64,000 nt of DNA, from positions 23,339-87,338 of the forward strand of contig CAAEMG010000007.1 in assembly GCA_900757025.1 (NCBI GenBank), given 5' to 3'. A program made the translations under genes and the position numbers. This DNA comes from Clostridia bacterium. Lineage in GTDB: Bacteria; Bacillota; Clostridia; Lachnospirales; Anaerotignaceae. This document shows positions 35,596 to 44,169 of this stretch, piece after piece. Every line of letters begins with the position of its first letter. Position 1 is the stretch's first letter. The notes beneath the pieces were generated by a model, which had not been told where the DNA came from, made no database searches, and saw nothing but the letters and a program-made list of their open reading frames with translations.

Positions 35596-35614
35596 ACTTT
35601 TATTCACTCCTTTT

Positions 35615-35630
35615 GTTAGTTTTGGCTAAC
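35615..35630 (-). promoter_or_regulatory. Palindromic operator-like site before the DUF3793 gene
   Basis: GTTAGTTTTGGCTAAC: 5-bp perfect arms GTTAG/CTAAC around six bases. On the minus strand CTATA precedes it, as at 35951-35966. Iron- or metal-responsive control is inferred from the genes. Confidence 0.6.
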
Positions 35631-35647
35631 TATAGTGTAACCAAAAA

Positions 35648-35929
35648 TCAATGACAGTACTGTTCCAATATTTTCTTTAATGCACTTGAGCTTGAGCTGT
35701 GTGAACGGGCGATTTCCATATTTCCCATTTTTGCCTCACTTAAAGCTCCCGAAACCATTGTGTGTGAAACAGTGCTTGTAAAAAGAACAAGAAGGTCTGC
35801 TTTGCCAATTTGGTTTTTAAAGCTGGCGGGCATCTGTGTAAAAACTTTTGCCTTACAGTTGTACTTCTTGCATATATCCATATATTGTCTTACCATGCGG
35901 TCATGTCCACCGACTATAACAACACTCAT
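35648..35929 (-). CDS. DUF2325 family protein
   Basis: A 93-residue Rossmann-like protein: SVVIVGGHDRMVRQYMDICKK, VFTQMPASFKNQIGKADLLVLFTSTVSHTMV and a Ser-rich HSSSSSALKKIL end. DUF2325 proteins are small, of unknown function, and often lie near iron-uptake or flavodoxin genes. AGGAGA is 8 bases from the ATG ending at 35929. It is the first gene of the cluster with DUF3793 and flavodoxin. Confidence 0.82.
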   Translation of the reverse strand: MSVVIVGGHDRMVRQYMDICKKYNCKAKVFTQMPASFKNQIGKADLLVLFTSTVSHTMVSGALSEAKMGNMEIARSHSSSSSALKKILEQYCH

Positions 35930-35950
35930 TATTAGCATCTCCTTTCTTGT

Positions 35951-36027
35951 ATTAGCTTTTGCTAACTATAGATAAATAATAACATCATTTTCCTCTGTTG
36001 TCAATACTTAAATTTAGTTTATGCTAA
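35951..36027 (-). promoter_or_regulatory. Promoter and two palindromic sites before the DUF2325 gene
   Basis: Minus strand -35 TTGACA (35999-36004), 17-base spacer, -10 TATTAT (35976-35981). TTAGCTTTTGCTAA (35952-35965) covers the likely start region and TTAGTTTATGCTAA (36014-36027) lies upstream of the -35. Both share arms with the site at 35615-35630. Confidence 0.7.
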
Positions 36028-36102
36028 TATTTTTTATATTATTCTAACTCATAGTGAATTTATAGGAATACATTGTATTTCAAACCTATTAAACATAAAA
36101 AA

Positions 36103-36131
36103 AACAGCCCTCGAAACACCGAAGGCTGTTT
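36103..36131 (-). terminator. Terminator of rpsT
   Basis: AACAGCC and GGCTGTT stem extended by an inner pair; the minus strand ends in eight T. It lies 10 bases after the rpsT stop. Confidence 0.85.
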
Positions 36132-36141
36132 GGATAAAAGC

Positions 36142-36405
36142 TTACTGAAGCTTGTTTACCATCTTTGTAAGGCTTGATTTCTTTCTTGCAGCTGCGTTTT
36201 TATGGAAAATTCCCTTTGCATATGCTCTGTCGATAGCTGAAACAGCGCCTGTAAGAGCTGCCTGAGCTGCTGCCTTATCTCCTGCTTCTACAGCTACAAC
36301 TACTTTCTTCATAGCTGTCTTTGTGCTTGATTTTACCATTTTGTTAAGAAGTGTTTTCTTAGCTATAACTTTAACTCTTTTTTTAGCGGATTTGATGTTT
36401 GCCAC
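36142..36405 (-). CDS. rpsT: 30S ribosomal protein S20
   Basis: An 87-residue, highly basic helical protein binding 16S rRNA. It begins [13 protein letters not shown] and ends [21 protein letters not shown], both typical. AGGAGG precedes the ATG. It follows rplT by 41 bases and may be read with the infC operon; no separate promoter was recognised in the short gap. Confidence 0.96.
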   Translation of the reverse strand: MANIKSAKKRVKVIAKKTLLNKMVKSSTKTAMKKVVVAVEAGDKAAAQAALTGAVSAIDRAYAKGIFHKNAAARKKSSLTKMVNKLQ

Positions 36406-36446
36406 TGTTGTTTCCTCCTAATCAATAAAACTGTTTAAACGAACAA

Positions 36447-36803
36447 TTAGTTTAATTTAGCCTTTGCTGTTTCAGCAAGCTTTGTGAAAGCTGCTGCGTC
36501 ATTTACTGCAAGCTCAGCAAGCATTTTTCTGTTGATGTTTACATCTGCAAGCTTTAAGCCGTGCATTAACTGGCTGTAAGAAATGTTGTTCATTCTTGCA
36601 GCTGCATTGATTCTTGTAATCCAAAGTGCTCTGTATTCTCTCTTTGTCTGTTTTCTGCCTGCAAAAGCATAACCCATTGCCTTCATTACAGACTGCTTAG
36701 CTACTCTGTACTGTTTGCTTCTTGCTCCACGGTAGCCTCTTGCTAATTTTAATACTTTTTTATGTCTTTTTCTTGCGTTAAGCGCACCTTTAACTCTTGC
36801 CAT
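36447..36803 (-). CDS. rplT: 50S ribosomal protein L20
   Basis: A 118-residue 23S rRNA-binding assembly protein, full length ([25 protein letters not shown] to the Lys-rich end). L20 is the known autorepressor of infC-rpmI-rplT operons in Bacillota, acting on the leader described at 37.6-37.74 kb. AGGAGG precedes the ATG; the gap to rpmI is 33 bases. Confidence 0.97.
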   Translation of the reverse strand: MARVKGALNARKRHKKVLKLARGYRGARSKQYRVAKQSVMKAMGYAFAGRKQTKREYRALWITRINAAARMNNISYSQLMHGLKLADVNINRKMLAELAVNDAAAFTKLAETAKAKLN

Positions 36804-36836
36804 TGTTCAGTTCCTCCTATTAATATTCCTGATAAA

Positions 36837-37037
36837 TTAAGCGTATGGTAATAATTTCTTCTTGATGCTGTTAAGAACAGTCTTGTCTGTTAATGTAGAC
36901 TTTCTTAAGTTTCTCTTTCTCTTAGTTGACTTTTTACCAAGAATATGCTGTGTATTAGCTTTATGTCTGCTAAGCTGGCCTGAACCTGTTACTTTAAAAC
37001 GTTTTGAAACTGCTTTTTTTGTTTTTAATTTAGGCAT
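36837..37037 (-). CDS. rpmI: 50S ribosomal protein L35
   Basis: A 66-residue basic protein ([35 protein letters not shown]). GAGGAGG is 7 bases before the ATG ending at 37037, and the canonical MPKLKT start is there; the longer frame from 37094 is rejected. Middle gene of infC-rpmI-rplT. Confidence 0.97.
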   Translation of the reverse strand: MPKLKTKKAVSKRFKVTGSGQLSRHKANTQHILGKKSTKRKRNLRKSTLTDKTVLNSIKKKLLPYA

Positions 37038-37071
37038 TTTAATGTCCTCCTCGTATTCAATCAATAAAAAT

Positions 37072-37584
37072 TTATTTGTCACCCTTTGGGGCAAGAAACA
37101 TTACAAGACTCTTTGCTTCCATTTTAGGGGCTTTATCTACAACGCCAACCTCAGAAACTTCTTTGGCGAAATCTTCAAGTATAACCACAGATGTTTTTGA
37201 GTGTCCTATTTCTCTTCCTCTGAAACGAATGCTTACTTTAACCTTATCTCCGTTTTTAAGGAATTCGATGGCTTTTTTTACCTTAACCTGAACATCGTGA
37301 GTATCAATATTAGGAGACAGACGAAGCTCTTTAACTTCAATAACCTTCTGTTTCTTTTTAGCTTCCTTTTCCTTTTTAATCATATCAAAACGGTATTTGC
37401 CGTAATCCATGATTTTGCATACGGGCGGTTTTGCGTTGGGAGCAATTTTTACAAGGTCAAGTTTCTTCTCATCTGCAAGCTTCTGCGCATCTCTTGAAGA
37501 TATAAGACCAACCTGGTTGCCCTCTTCATCAATAAGTCGTATTTCTTTGTCTCTAATCTGCTCGTTAATCATTAACTCAGTAAT
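37072..37584 (-). CDS. infC: Translation initiation factor IF-3, with probable AUU start
   Basis: IF-3 controls start-codon and initiator tRNA fidelity on the 30S subunit. The body [22 protein letters not shown] to the C-terminal [13 protein letters not shown] and MFLAPKGDK is full length. An ATG ends at 37572, but it is 21 bases from GGAGG (37594-37598). An in-frame ATT at 37582-37584 is exactly 9 bases from it, giving 170 residues. AUU starts are characteristic of infC, since IF-3 discriminates against its own message. Confidence 0.92.
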   Translation of the reverse strand: MTELMINEQIRDKEIRLIDEEGNQVGLISSRDAQKLADEKKLDLVKIAPNAKPPVCKIMDYGKYRFDMIKKEKEAKKKQKVIEVKELRLSPNIDTHDVQVKVKKAIEFLKNGDKVKVSIRFRGREIGHSKTSVVILEDFAKEVSEVGVVDKAPKMEAKSLVMFLAPKGDK

Positions 37585-37599
37585 AGCTCAGCACCTCCA

Positions 37600-37738
37600 A
37601 ACAAAATAAAAAAAGCGGACAGCAAAACTATCCGCAAAAAATCTACATAAAGGCTTATGCCTAAAGTTATATTTATTAACCCTGTCGTGCTTTGTGCCGC
37701 AAGGTGAGAAGCGGATACTTCTGCTTTGTTACCTAAGA
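37600..37738 (-). ncRNA. L20-type leader of infC-rpmI-rplT with attenuator
   Basis: Between promoter and infC the minus-strand RNA contains AAGTATCCGCTTCTCACCTTGCGGC and ends in a terminator hairpin GCGGA...TCCGC (37615-37635) followed by seven T. This arrangement and the conserved TATCCGCTTCTCACC segment match the L20 leader of Bacillota, where excess L20 causes premature termination. Confidence 0.85.
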
Positions 37739-37739
37739 T

Positions 37740-37768
37740 AGTATACCAGTGTGATGTGTCTTTGTCAA
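37740..37768 (-). promoter_or_regulatory. Promoter of the infC operon
   Basis: Minus strand -35 TTGACA (37763-37768), 17-base spacer, -10 TATACT (37740-37745). A near-consensus promoter. Confidence 0.85.
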
Positions 37769-37890
37769 CACATTTTTTAAGTTTTTCCTTATTTTAAAGG
37801 ATTTTTTTGGGAATATGCAAATTATTATTCGTGAAACACTTTGCAAAAAGACAGCCCGACAAAACTGCCGAGCCGCCACACAAGCATTTT

Positions 37891-39792
37891 TTATGCTCTT
37901 GTCTTTATTTCTTCCGTAATTCTTGCAATTACATCTGCAATATCCTGCTGTCCTTCTTCACCGGCTCTTGAACGAAGTGAAACTTTGTTTGCTTCAACGT
38001 CCTTTTCGCCAACAACAATGATGTAAGGTGTTCTTTCGTTTCTTGCTTCTCTGATCTTGAAGCCGATTTTTTCGCTTCTGAGGTCTTTTTCAACTCTTAT
38101 GCCGGCATCTTCAAGCTGCTGTGCAACTTTTTCTGCATAGTCATTGAATTTTTCGCTGATTGTAAGAACCTTAACCTGTACAGGTGAAAGCCATGTAGGG
38201 AATGCACCTGCATAATGCTCGATAAGTATACCGATAAATCTTTCGATAGAACCAAAACATACACGATGAATCATAACAGGACGTTTCTTTGAACCGTCTT
38301 TGTCTGTATATTCAAGTTCAAATCTTTCGGGAAGGTTCATATCAAGCTGAATTGTACCGCACTGCCATGTTCTGCCGATTGAGTCCTGAAGATGGAAGTC
38401 AATTTTAGGGCCATAGAATGCGCCGTCGCCTTCATTTACTACATAATCCATGCCAAGGTCTTCAAGAGCGCCTTTAAGACCGTTTGTAGCCATTTCCCAA
38501 GCTTCGTCGCTGCCCATGCTGTCTTCAGGTCTTGTTGAAAGTTCAACATGATATTTGAAACCGAAAAGTTTGTAAACGCTGTCGATAAGAGCTACAACGC
38601 CTTTAATTTCATCTCTTATCTGTTCAGGTGTCATAAAGATATGTGCATCGTCCTGTGTAAAGCATCTAACTCTCATAAGGCCATGAAGAGCACCGCTTTT
38701 TTCATGTCTGTGAACAATACCGAGTTCGCCTACTCTTAAAGGAAGATCTCTGTAAGAATGAAGTTCCTGTTTGTAAACAAGCATACCGCCCGGGCAGTTC
38801 ATAGGCTTGATAGCGTAGTCTTCATCATCAATTACAGTTGTGTACATATTTTCTTTGTAGTGATCCCAGTGTCCGCTTCTTTCCCAAAGCTGTCTGTTAA
38901 GGATAATAGGTGTCTGAACCTCTACGTAGCCGGCTTTCTTATGAATTTCTCTCCAGAAATCAATAAGTGTGTTTTTAACAATCATGCCCTTTGGAAGGAA
39001 GAATGGGAAGCCCGGACCCTCTTCAAGAAGGCTGAAAAGCTTAAGTTCCTTGCCAAGTTTTCTGTGGTCACGTTTTTTAGCCTCTTCAATCATATTAAGG
39101 TATGCTTCAAGGTCTGATGCCTTTGTATAAGCTGTTCCGTAAATTCTGGAAAGCATTTTGTTCTTTTCGTTTCCTCTCCAGTATGCACCGGCAACACTCG
39201 TAAGTTTAACTGCCTTAACAGGCTTTGTGCTCATAAGGTGAGGGCCGGCACAAAGGTCTGTAAATTCGCCCTGCTTATAGAAGGAAATAACGGCATCCTC
39301 GGGAAGGTCTTTAATAAGTTCAACCTTATATGGTTCGCCTTTTTCTTCCATAAATTTAATAGCTTCTTCTCTTGGAAGTTCAAAACGCTCAAGGGCAATA
39401 TTTTCTTTTGCTATTTTTTTCATTTCAGCTTCAATGTGCTGAAGGTCTTCTTCCGTAAAAGGTGTTTCTCTGTCAAAATCATAGTAGAAACCGTCTGCAA
39501 TAGAAGGACCTATAGCAAGTTTTGTTTCAGGGAAAAGACGTTTGATAGCCTGAGCCATAATATGGCTTGCTGTGTGGCGGAATGCTCTTTTTCCGTCTTC
39601 GTCGTCAAATGTGCAGATGCTTACCTGTGCATCGTTTTCAACTACAAATCTTAAATCTTTAACTTCTCCGTCAACAAGACCGCAGCAAGCGTTTCTTGCA
39701 AGGCCTTCGCTGATGCTTTCGGCAATCTGAAGCACTGATACAGGTGATTCAAATTCTTTTACAACACCGTCTTTAAGTGTTACTTTAATCAT
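37891..39792 (-). CDS. thrS: Threonyl-tRNA synthetase
   Basis: Class II synthetase with editing. Of 633 residues, it has the TGS domain (about 1-60), the editing domain with HTASHIMAQA and its later His/Cys partners (AGPHLMST), the catalytic core with MNCPGGMLVYKQELHSYRDLP and GLMRVRCFTQDDAHIF, and the C-terminal anticodon domain. GAGGAG is 9 bases from the ATG ending at 39792; the TTG two codons upstream is too close. Controlled by a T-box. Confidence 0.98.
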   Translation of the reverse strand: MIKVTLKDGVVKEFESPVSVLQIAESISEGLARNACCGLVDGEVKDLRFVVENDAQVSICTFDDEDGKRAFRHTASHIMAQAIKRLFPETKLAIGPSIADGFYYDFDRETPFTEEDLQHIEAEMKKIAKENIALERFELPREEAIKFMEEKGEPYKVELIKDLPEDAVISFYKQGEFTDLCAGPHLMSTKPVKAVKLTSVAGAYWRGNEKNKMLSRIYGTAYTKASDLEAYLNMIEEAKKRDHRKLGKELKLFSLLEEGPGFPFFLPKGMIVKNTLIDFWREIHKKAGYVEVQTPIILNRQLWERSGHWDHYKENMYTTVIDDEDYAIKPMNCPGGMLVYKQELHSYRDLPLRVGELGIVHRHEKSGALHGLMRVRCFTQDDAHIFMTPEQIRDEIKGVVALIDSVYKLFGFKYHVELSTRPEDSMGSDEAWEMATNGLKGALEDLGMDYVVNEGDGAFYGPKIDFHLQDSIGRTWQCGTIQLDMNLPERFELEYTDKDGSKKRPVMIHRVCFGSIERFIGILIEHYAGAFPTWLSPVQVKVLTISEKFNDYAEKVAQQLEDAGIRVEKDLRSEKIGFKIREARNERTPYIIVVGEKDVEANKVSLRSRAGEEGQQDIADVIARITEEIKTRA

Positions 39793-39832
39793 TTTCAAAA
39801 ACTCCTCTCAAATACATTTTTTTCGGGTCAAT

Positions 39833-40075
39833 AAAAAAGCCCCTGTCCGCATTTGCAGACAGGGACGAATTAACGTGGTTCCACCCTGATTATTTTTTCC
39901 TAAGAAAAAACATCTCTAAAGCCTTAACGCAGCTTAAACGGGCATTTTTTCAGTGCCGCTCAAAGTTCAGTTTTCACCGCAATGTTTCTTAAAAACGCTT
40001 TCAGCCTGTGGCGTTTTCTCTCTTTAAGGCTTGTATACGGCTACTCTACTTTTCATAGCTTTTTTCTTATACATT
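39833..40075 (-). ncRNA. T-box riboswitch of thrS
   Basis: The minus-strand RNA holds the T-box core AGGGTGGAACCACG (39874-39887) followed by the terminator CCCTGTCTGC...GCGGACAGGG with six T (39833-39866). Stem I has AGAGAG-type elements. GTGAAAACTGAAC near 39966-39978 contains ACT, a threonine codon and candidate specifier; that assignment is tentative. Confidence 0.93.
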
Positions 40076-40078
40076 GGC

Positions 40079-40106
40079 ATTATATCACATCTTATTTTTA
40101 AGTCAA
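40079..40106 (-). promoter_or_regulatory. Promoter of thrS
   Basis: Minus strand -35 TTGACT (40101-40106), 16-base spacer, -10 TATAAT (40079-40084). Confidence 0.75.
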
Positions 40107-40142
40107 TATAATTTTTTTGCTTTTTAATATTTATAAATTTAG

Positions 40143-40212
40143 AGCAATGAAGCAGTAACCGGTACACAGCCGTCAGCAGACAGAAAAAACTTGCCCACTG
40201 TTTAACGAATAC
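40143..40212. repeat. Dispersed intergenic repeat, family 2, copy 1
   Basis: GAAGCAGTAACCGGTACACAGCC, then GCAGACAGAAAAAAC and GCCCACTGTTTAACGAATACTG. Its reverse complement aligns with 49830-49890, sharing TTTTTCTGTC, ACCGGT and ACTGCTT; a third relative lies at 45880-45965. Confidence 0.5.
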
Positions 40213-40256
40213 TGAAAAAACTACACAAATTCTACATAATTTTTTTAGTAATTATG

Positions 40257-40285
40257 TTGACATCCAATTTTTTCAATGCTACAAT
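40257..40285 (+). promoter_or_regulatory. Promoter of the marR-MATE unit
   Basis: -35 TTGACA (40257-40262), 17-base spacer, -10 TACAAT (40280-40285). TAGCACGCTA just after the -10 is a small palindrome that could be an autoregulatory site. Confidence 0.75.
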
Positions 40286-40336
40286 AGGTAGCACGCTACT
40301 CTTTTGGGCGTTTATTTTTTTGAAAGGAATTTTATA

Positions 40337-40775
40337 ATGCAAAACACTGAAAAAGAAAAGCATATCGGTCTTATTTTTAAGCAAATTCATAACAAAACCA
40401 TTCAGCGTATGCACTCCTGCCTTGCGGCAGACGACCTTACACTTTCTCAGCTTGCAGTACTTGACTGTATTTTTGAAAATGAAAAAATTTCAGTCAAAGA
40501 CCTTGAAGAAGAATTCAGTATGCAAAGGTCAACAACCCTCGGAATTTTAAAAAGAATGTGCTGCAAGGGTCTTATAGAATATTTTCCCGACGAACATGAT
40601 AAACGCTGCCGAATTATACGCCCCACAAAAAAGGCATATGATTTGAAAAAAAAAGACAGACGAACACAAACAGAATCTTGACATTCTTATGCTTGAAACT
40701 TTAACCAAAGACGAAGTGAAAGAGCTTCGCTGTCTTTTAAACACTGTTTTGAGCAATTTAAGCAAGGAGGTATAA
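40337..40775 (+). pseudogene. MarR-family regulator with a frameshift in a poly-A tract
   Basis: The first 103 or so residues are a normal MarR start (QNTEKEKHIGLIFKQIHNKT) with a winged helix (ISVKDLEEEFSMQRSTTLGILKRM, LIEYFPDEHDKRCR). At a run of nine A (40646-40654) the frame shifts and stops at 40681. Removing one A restores DEHKQNLDILMLETLTKDEV and a natural end at 40775, five bases before the MATE gene. It may be a true inactivation, a slippage switch or a sequence error. Start ATG 40337, from GGAATTTTATA. Confidence 0.8.
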
Positions 40776-40779
40776 AAAA

Positions 40780-42126
40780 TTGAATAAAGATGTATTTGAA
40801 AAACAATCTGTGCCAAAAGCCGTGGCAACTCTTGCCCTTCCCACAATACTCAGTATGCTTGTAAACGTTTTTTACAACATGGCAGACACGTTTTTCGTTG
40901 GACAGACAGGTGACGCCAATCAGGTTGCGGCAGTTTCACTTACAATGCCGATATTCATGTTTATTATGGCAGTAGGAAACATTTTCGGTGTAGGCGGAAG
41001 CTCATATATTTCCCGTAGCCTTGGAGAAGGAAAATATGAAGAAGTTAAAAAGACTTCTGCATTTTGTTTTTACATGGGCATAGCAGCCGCAATAGTTGTT
41101 ATGATAATATTTTTTGTTTTTATGGACCCTATTGTTAAAGGCATAGGCGCAGACGAAAACACATATGGTTTTGCAAAGCAGTATCTTACATATATTGCCT
41201 CCGGTTCAATATTTGTTGTTATTTCAATGGCTTTCGGAAACATTGTACGTTCCGAAGGTGCTGCAAAAGTTTCCATGGCAGGCATGATGCTTGGCACTGT
41301 TGTAAACATAGTTCTTGACCCAATAATGATTTTATATTTGGGCATGGGCGTTGCCGGAGCAGCCATAGCAACCGTAATAGGAAACATTTCAACTGTTATT
41401 TTCTACCTTATATACCTTAAAAAAGGCAAAACAATACTTGATATAAGCAAAAGCCACTTTAAAATTACAAAGAAAATTGCTAAAAACGTATTTGCAATAG
41501 GTATTCCGGCATCAATTACCAATGTGCTTATGGGTCTTTCAAACGTAATTTTAAATTCACTTCTTGTTGTATACGGAAATAACCCTGTTGCCGGCATGGG
41601 CGTTGCCATGAAAGCAAATATGCTTGTTATATTTGTGCAGATGGGTCTTGCCATGGGAACACAGCCTCTTGTAGGCTACTGTTTCGGCAGCGGAAACATA
41701 AAGCGTCTTAACAGCGTAATGAAGTTTTCAATGCTCTGCAACGTAATAATGGGCTCAGTACTTACTGCTGTATATTATTTCTCGGCAGACAAAATAGTTC
41801 AGATATTCATTTCCGATGCTGAAGTTATAAAATACGGAGCACAGATGCTTAAAGCTCTTATGCTTTCCGGCCCTGTAATAGGCGTTATGTTTGTTTTCTC
41901 ATTCTCTTTCCAGGCAATGGGCAAAGCAATACAGGCTCTTATACTTTCCGTAAGCCGTCAGGGTTTTGTTTTCCTTCCCGTTATTATTATAGCCAGCAAA
42001 GTTTGGGGACTTGACGGAATTATATTTGCACAGCCAATAGCCGACATTGCATCGCTTTTGCTTGCATTTATAATGTTTTTTCAAATAATAGAAAAAGCCA
42101 AAAAACACCACGAAATCGGATTATAA
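40780..42126 (+). CDS. MATE-family multidrug efflux transporter
   Basis: Membrane antiporter of the NorM/DinF type, 448 residues with about 12 hydrophobic segments. Family elements are LALPTILSMLVNVFYNMADTFFVG, NIFGVGGSSYISRSLGEGK and the repeat in the second half (GMGVAMKANMLVIFVQMGLAMGTQPLVGYCFG). The start is TTG, 9 bases from AAGGAGG. It follows a MarR-type regulator that probably represses it. The substrate is unknown. Confidence 0.93.
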   Translation: MNKDVFEKQSVPKAVATLALPTILSMLVNVFYNMADTFFVGQTGDANQVAAVSLTMPIFMFIMAVGNIFGVGGSSYISRSLGEGKYEEVKKTSAFCFYMGIAAAIVVMIIFFVFMDPIVKGIGADENTYGFAKQYLTYIASGSIFVVISMAFGNIVRSEGAAKVSMAGMMLGTVVNIVLDPIMILYLGMGVAGAAIATVIGNISTVIFYLIYLKKGKTILDISKSHFKITKKIAKNVFAIGIPASITNVLMGLSNVILNSLLVVYGNNPVAGMGVAMKANMLVIFVQMGLAMGTQPLVGYCFGSGNIKRLNSVMKFSMLCNVIMGSVLTAVYYFSADKIVQIFISDAEVIKYGAQMLKALMLSGPVIGVMFVFSFSFQAMGKAIQALILSVSRQGFVFLPVIIIASKVWGLDGIIFAQPIADIASLLLAFIMFFQIIEKAKKHHEIGL

Positions 42127-42135
42127 TTTTTATTG

Positions 42136-42163
42136 AAGCCTCGTTTAAAGCGAGGCTTTTTTT
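42136..42163 (+). terminator. Terminator of the MATE gene
   Basis: AAGCCTCG and CGAGGCTT stem with a 7-base loop and a T-tail. Confidence 0.9.
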
Positions 42164-42237
42164 ATACATATATTTTAATAAAAATATGGAAAACATAGGT
42201 TTATGTATATTACAATATAGTAAAAGGAGGAATGAAC

Positions 42238-43458
42238 GTGGACAGAACAATACTTCACTGCGACTGCAACAACTTTTTTGCCTCTGTTGAAGAAAGAGAA
42301 AACCCTTCACTTAAAGAAATTCCCGTTGCCGTTGGCGGAGATGAAAAAAGCCGTCACGGAATAATACTGGCAAAAAATCAGCTTGCAAAAAAATACGGAA
42401 TAAAAACCGCCGAAACCATATGGCAGGCAAAACGAAAATGTCCCGATTTAAAAATAGTTCCGCCTCATTACCAATGGTATAAAGAATGTTCAAGGCAGAT
42501 AAACCAAATTTATCTTCAATACACAGATTTGGTTGAACCTTTCAGCATAGACGAAAGTTTTCTTGACGTAACAGGCAGCCGGAAACTTTTCGGCAGCGGA
42601 AAAACCATAGCCGACAGCCTGAGAAAAAGAATATATGAGGAAATAGGCATAACCATATCCGTAGGCGTTTCTTTCAACAAAATTTTTGCAAAACTTGGCA
42701 GCGACTACAAAAAGCCCGATGCAACAACTGTTATATCAAAAGAAAATTACAAGCAGATTGTTTTTCCTCTTTCTGCCGACAGCCTTATGTTCGTTGGCAA
42801 AAGCTGTACCGAAGAACTGCGTAAAATGGGCATATACACAATAGGGGATATTGCCCTTAGCGACAAAAAACTGCTTGAAAAAACTCTCGGAAAAGCCGGC
42901 ACACAGCTTTATACATATGCCTGTGGTCTTGACGAAGAACCTGTAAGAAGTTTTTATGAAAAAGAAACTGCAAAATCCATAGGAAACAGCATAACTTTTT
43001 CGAGAAACCTTACGTCTGTAAACGATATAAAAACCGCCGTTTCCGCCCTTTCTCAGCAGGTATCGGGAAGGCTCAGAAAACACCGTCTTGCAGGCTCTAC
43101 CGTACAGATAGGCATAAAATATTCCGATTTTAAATATATAAGCCGCCAAAAAACTCTTCTTAACCCCACAAATGTTTCAAAAGAAATAGAAGATAACGCA
43201 GTCGAGCTTATACTTACAAACATGACAAAAGGAAAGCCAATACGCCTTATATCCGTTCAAATGTCATCTCTTGTTCCGGAAGAAAACGCAGTACACCAGA
43301 TTTCTCTTTTTCAGGACGAAAACAAAAACTATGACAAAATACACCGCCTTGACGAGGCTCTTGACAAAATACGTGGCAAATACGGAAAAAACGCCATAAA
43401 CACAGGCGGAATAATGGCAAGCGACATAGGGCTTAACGGCAACCGACGGGAGGACTGA
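42238..43458 (+). CDS. dinB: DNA polymerase IV (Y family, DinB)
   Basis: Error-prone translesion polymerase. Of 406 residues, catalytic acidic residues occur in LHCDCNNFFASVEE and SIDESFLD, with the palm SVGVSFNKIFAKLGSDYKKP, HhH thumb and little-finger domain following; no beta-clamp motif was assigned. AGGAGG is 7 bases from GTG 42238 and only 1 base from the ATG at 42232, so GTG is the likely start. The next gene follows after 4 bases. No LexA box was recognised. Confidence 0.94.
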   Translation: MDRTILHCDCNNFFASVEERENPSLKEIPVAVGGDEKSRHGIILAKNQLAKKYGIKTAETIWQAKRKCPDLKIVPPHYQWYKECSRQINQIYLQYTDLVEPFSIDESFLDVTGSRKLFGSGKTIADSLRKRIYEEIGITISVGVSFNKIFAKLGSDYKKPDATTVISKENYKQIVFPLSADSLMFVGKSCTEELRKMGIYTIGDIALSDKKLLEKTLGKAGTQLYTYACGLDEEPVRSFYEKETAKSIGNSITFSRNLTSVNDIKTAVSALSQQVSGRLRKHRLAGSTVQIGIKYSDFKYISRQKTLLNPTNVSKEIEDNAVELILTNMTKGKPIRLISVQMSSLVPEENAVHQISLFQDENKNYDKIHRLDEALDKIRGKYGKNAINTGGIMASDIGLNGNRRED

Positions 43459-43462
43459 AAAA

Positions 43463-44119
43463 ATGGAAAATTTTAAAAAAATCGATTTTGAAAACTGGAA
43501 CAGAAAAGAACACTATAAATACTATACAGAAAAACTTAAAGTAGGCTACAGCATGACAGTAAGCCTTGATGTAACAAACATAGTAAATTTCTGCAAAAAA
43601 AATAACATTAAATTTTTTAACGCATTTATATACTGCGTAGGAAAAGTTATAAATAGTACAGACAATTTAAGAATGTTTAAGGATAAAGACGGCATGCCAT
43701 GCGTATGGAACAAATGCGTGCCAAATTACACAATATTCCATAAGGACGACGAAACATTTTCGGATTTATGGAGTGATTTCGACTTTGACTTTGAAGTATT
43801 TAGCCAAAACATGAATAACGATATAAAAACCTACGGCAATATAAAAGGCATAAAAGCAAAAGAAAACCAGCCGCCAAACTTTTTCTGCATATCCTGTGTG
43901 CCTTGGATAAATTTTACAGCCTACACAGCTTATACGGCAGAAGGCACACCTGCTTTTTTCCCAATAATAACCTACGGAAAATATGTTGAAGAAAACGGAA
44001 GATTAAAAATGCCTTTTAATATGTCAATTTCTCATGCCGTATGTGACGGATACCATGCGGCAAAATTTTTCAACAATGTTCAAAAAGAAATTGATGATTT
44101 TGAAAACTTAATAAAATAA
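43463..44119 (+). CDS. Chloramphenicol acetyltransferase family protein (CatA type)
   Basis: A 218-residue trimeric-type CAT. The catalytic His lies in ISHAVCDGYH (HxxxDG), the oxyanion Ser in SCVPWINFTAYT, and the N-terminus FKKIDFENWNRKEHYKYY is the CAT start. All catalytic residues are present, but the family includes chromosomal homologues that do not confer resistance, so the substrate is open. Four bases after dinB, so co-transcribed with a mutagenic polymerase. A terminator follows. Confidence 0.88.
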   Translation: MENFKKIDFENWNRKEHYKYYTEKLKVGYSMTVSLDVTNIVNFCKKNNIKFFNAFIYCVGKVINSTDNLRMFKDKDGMPCVWNKCVPNYTIFHKDDETFSDLWSDFDFDFEVFSQNMNNDIKTYGNIKGIKAKENQPPNFFCISCVPWINFTAYTAYTAEGTPAFFPIITYGKYVEENGRLKMPFNMSISHAVCDGYHAAKFFNNVQKEIDDFENLIK

Positions 44120-44122
44120 AAA

Positions 44123-44165
44123 AATACCGTTATGTTTCCCAAAAGGATTTTCATAACGGTATTTT
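44123..44165. terminator. Bidirectional terminator between cat and the GT2 gene
   Basis: AAATACCGTTATG and CATAACGGTATTT stem with A- and T-runs either side; serves both converging genes. Confidence 0.88.
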
Positions 44166-44169
44166 ATAT

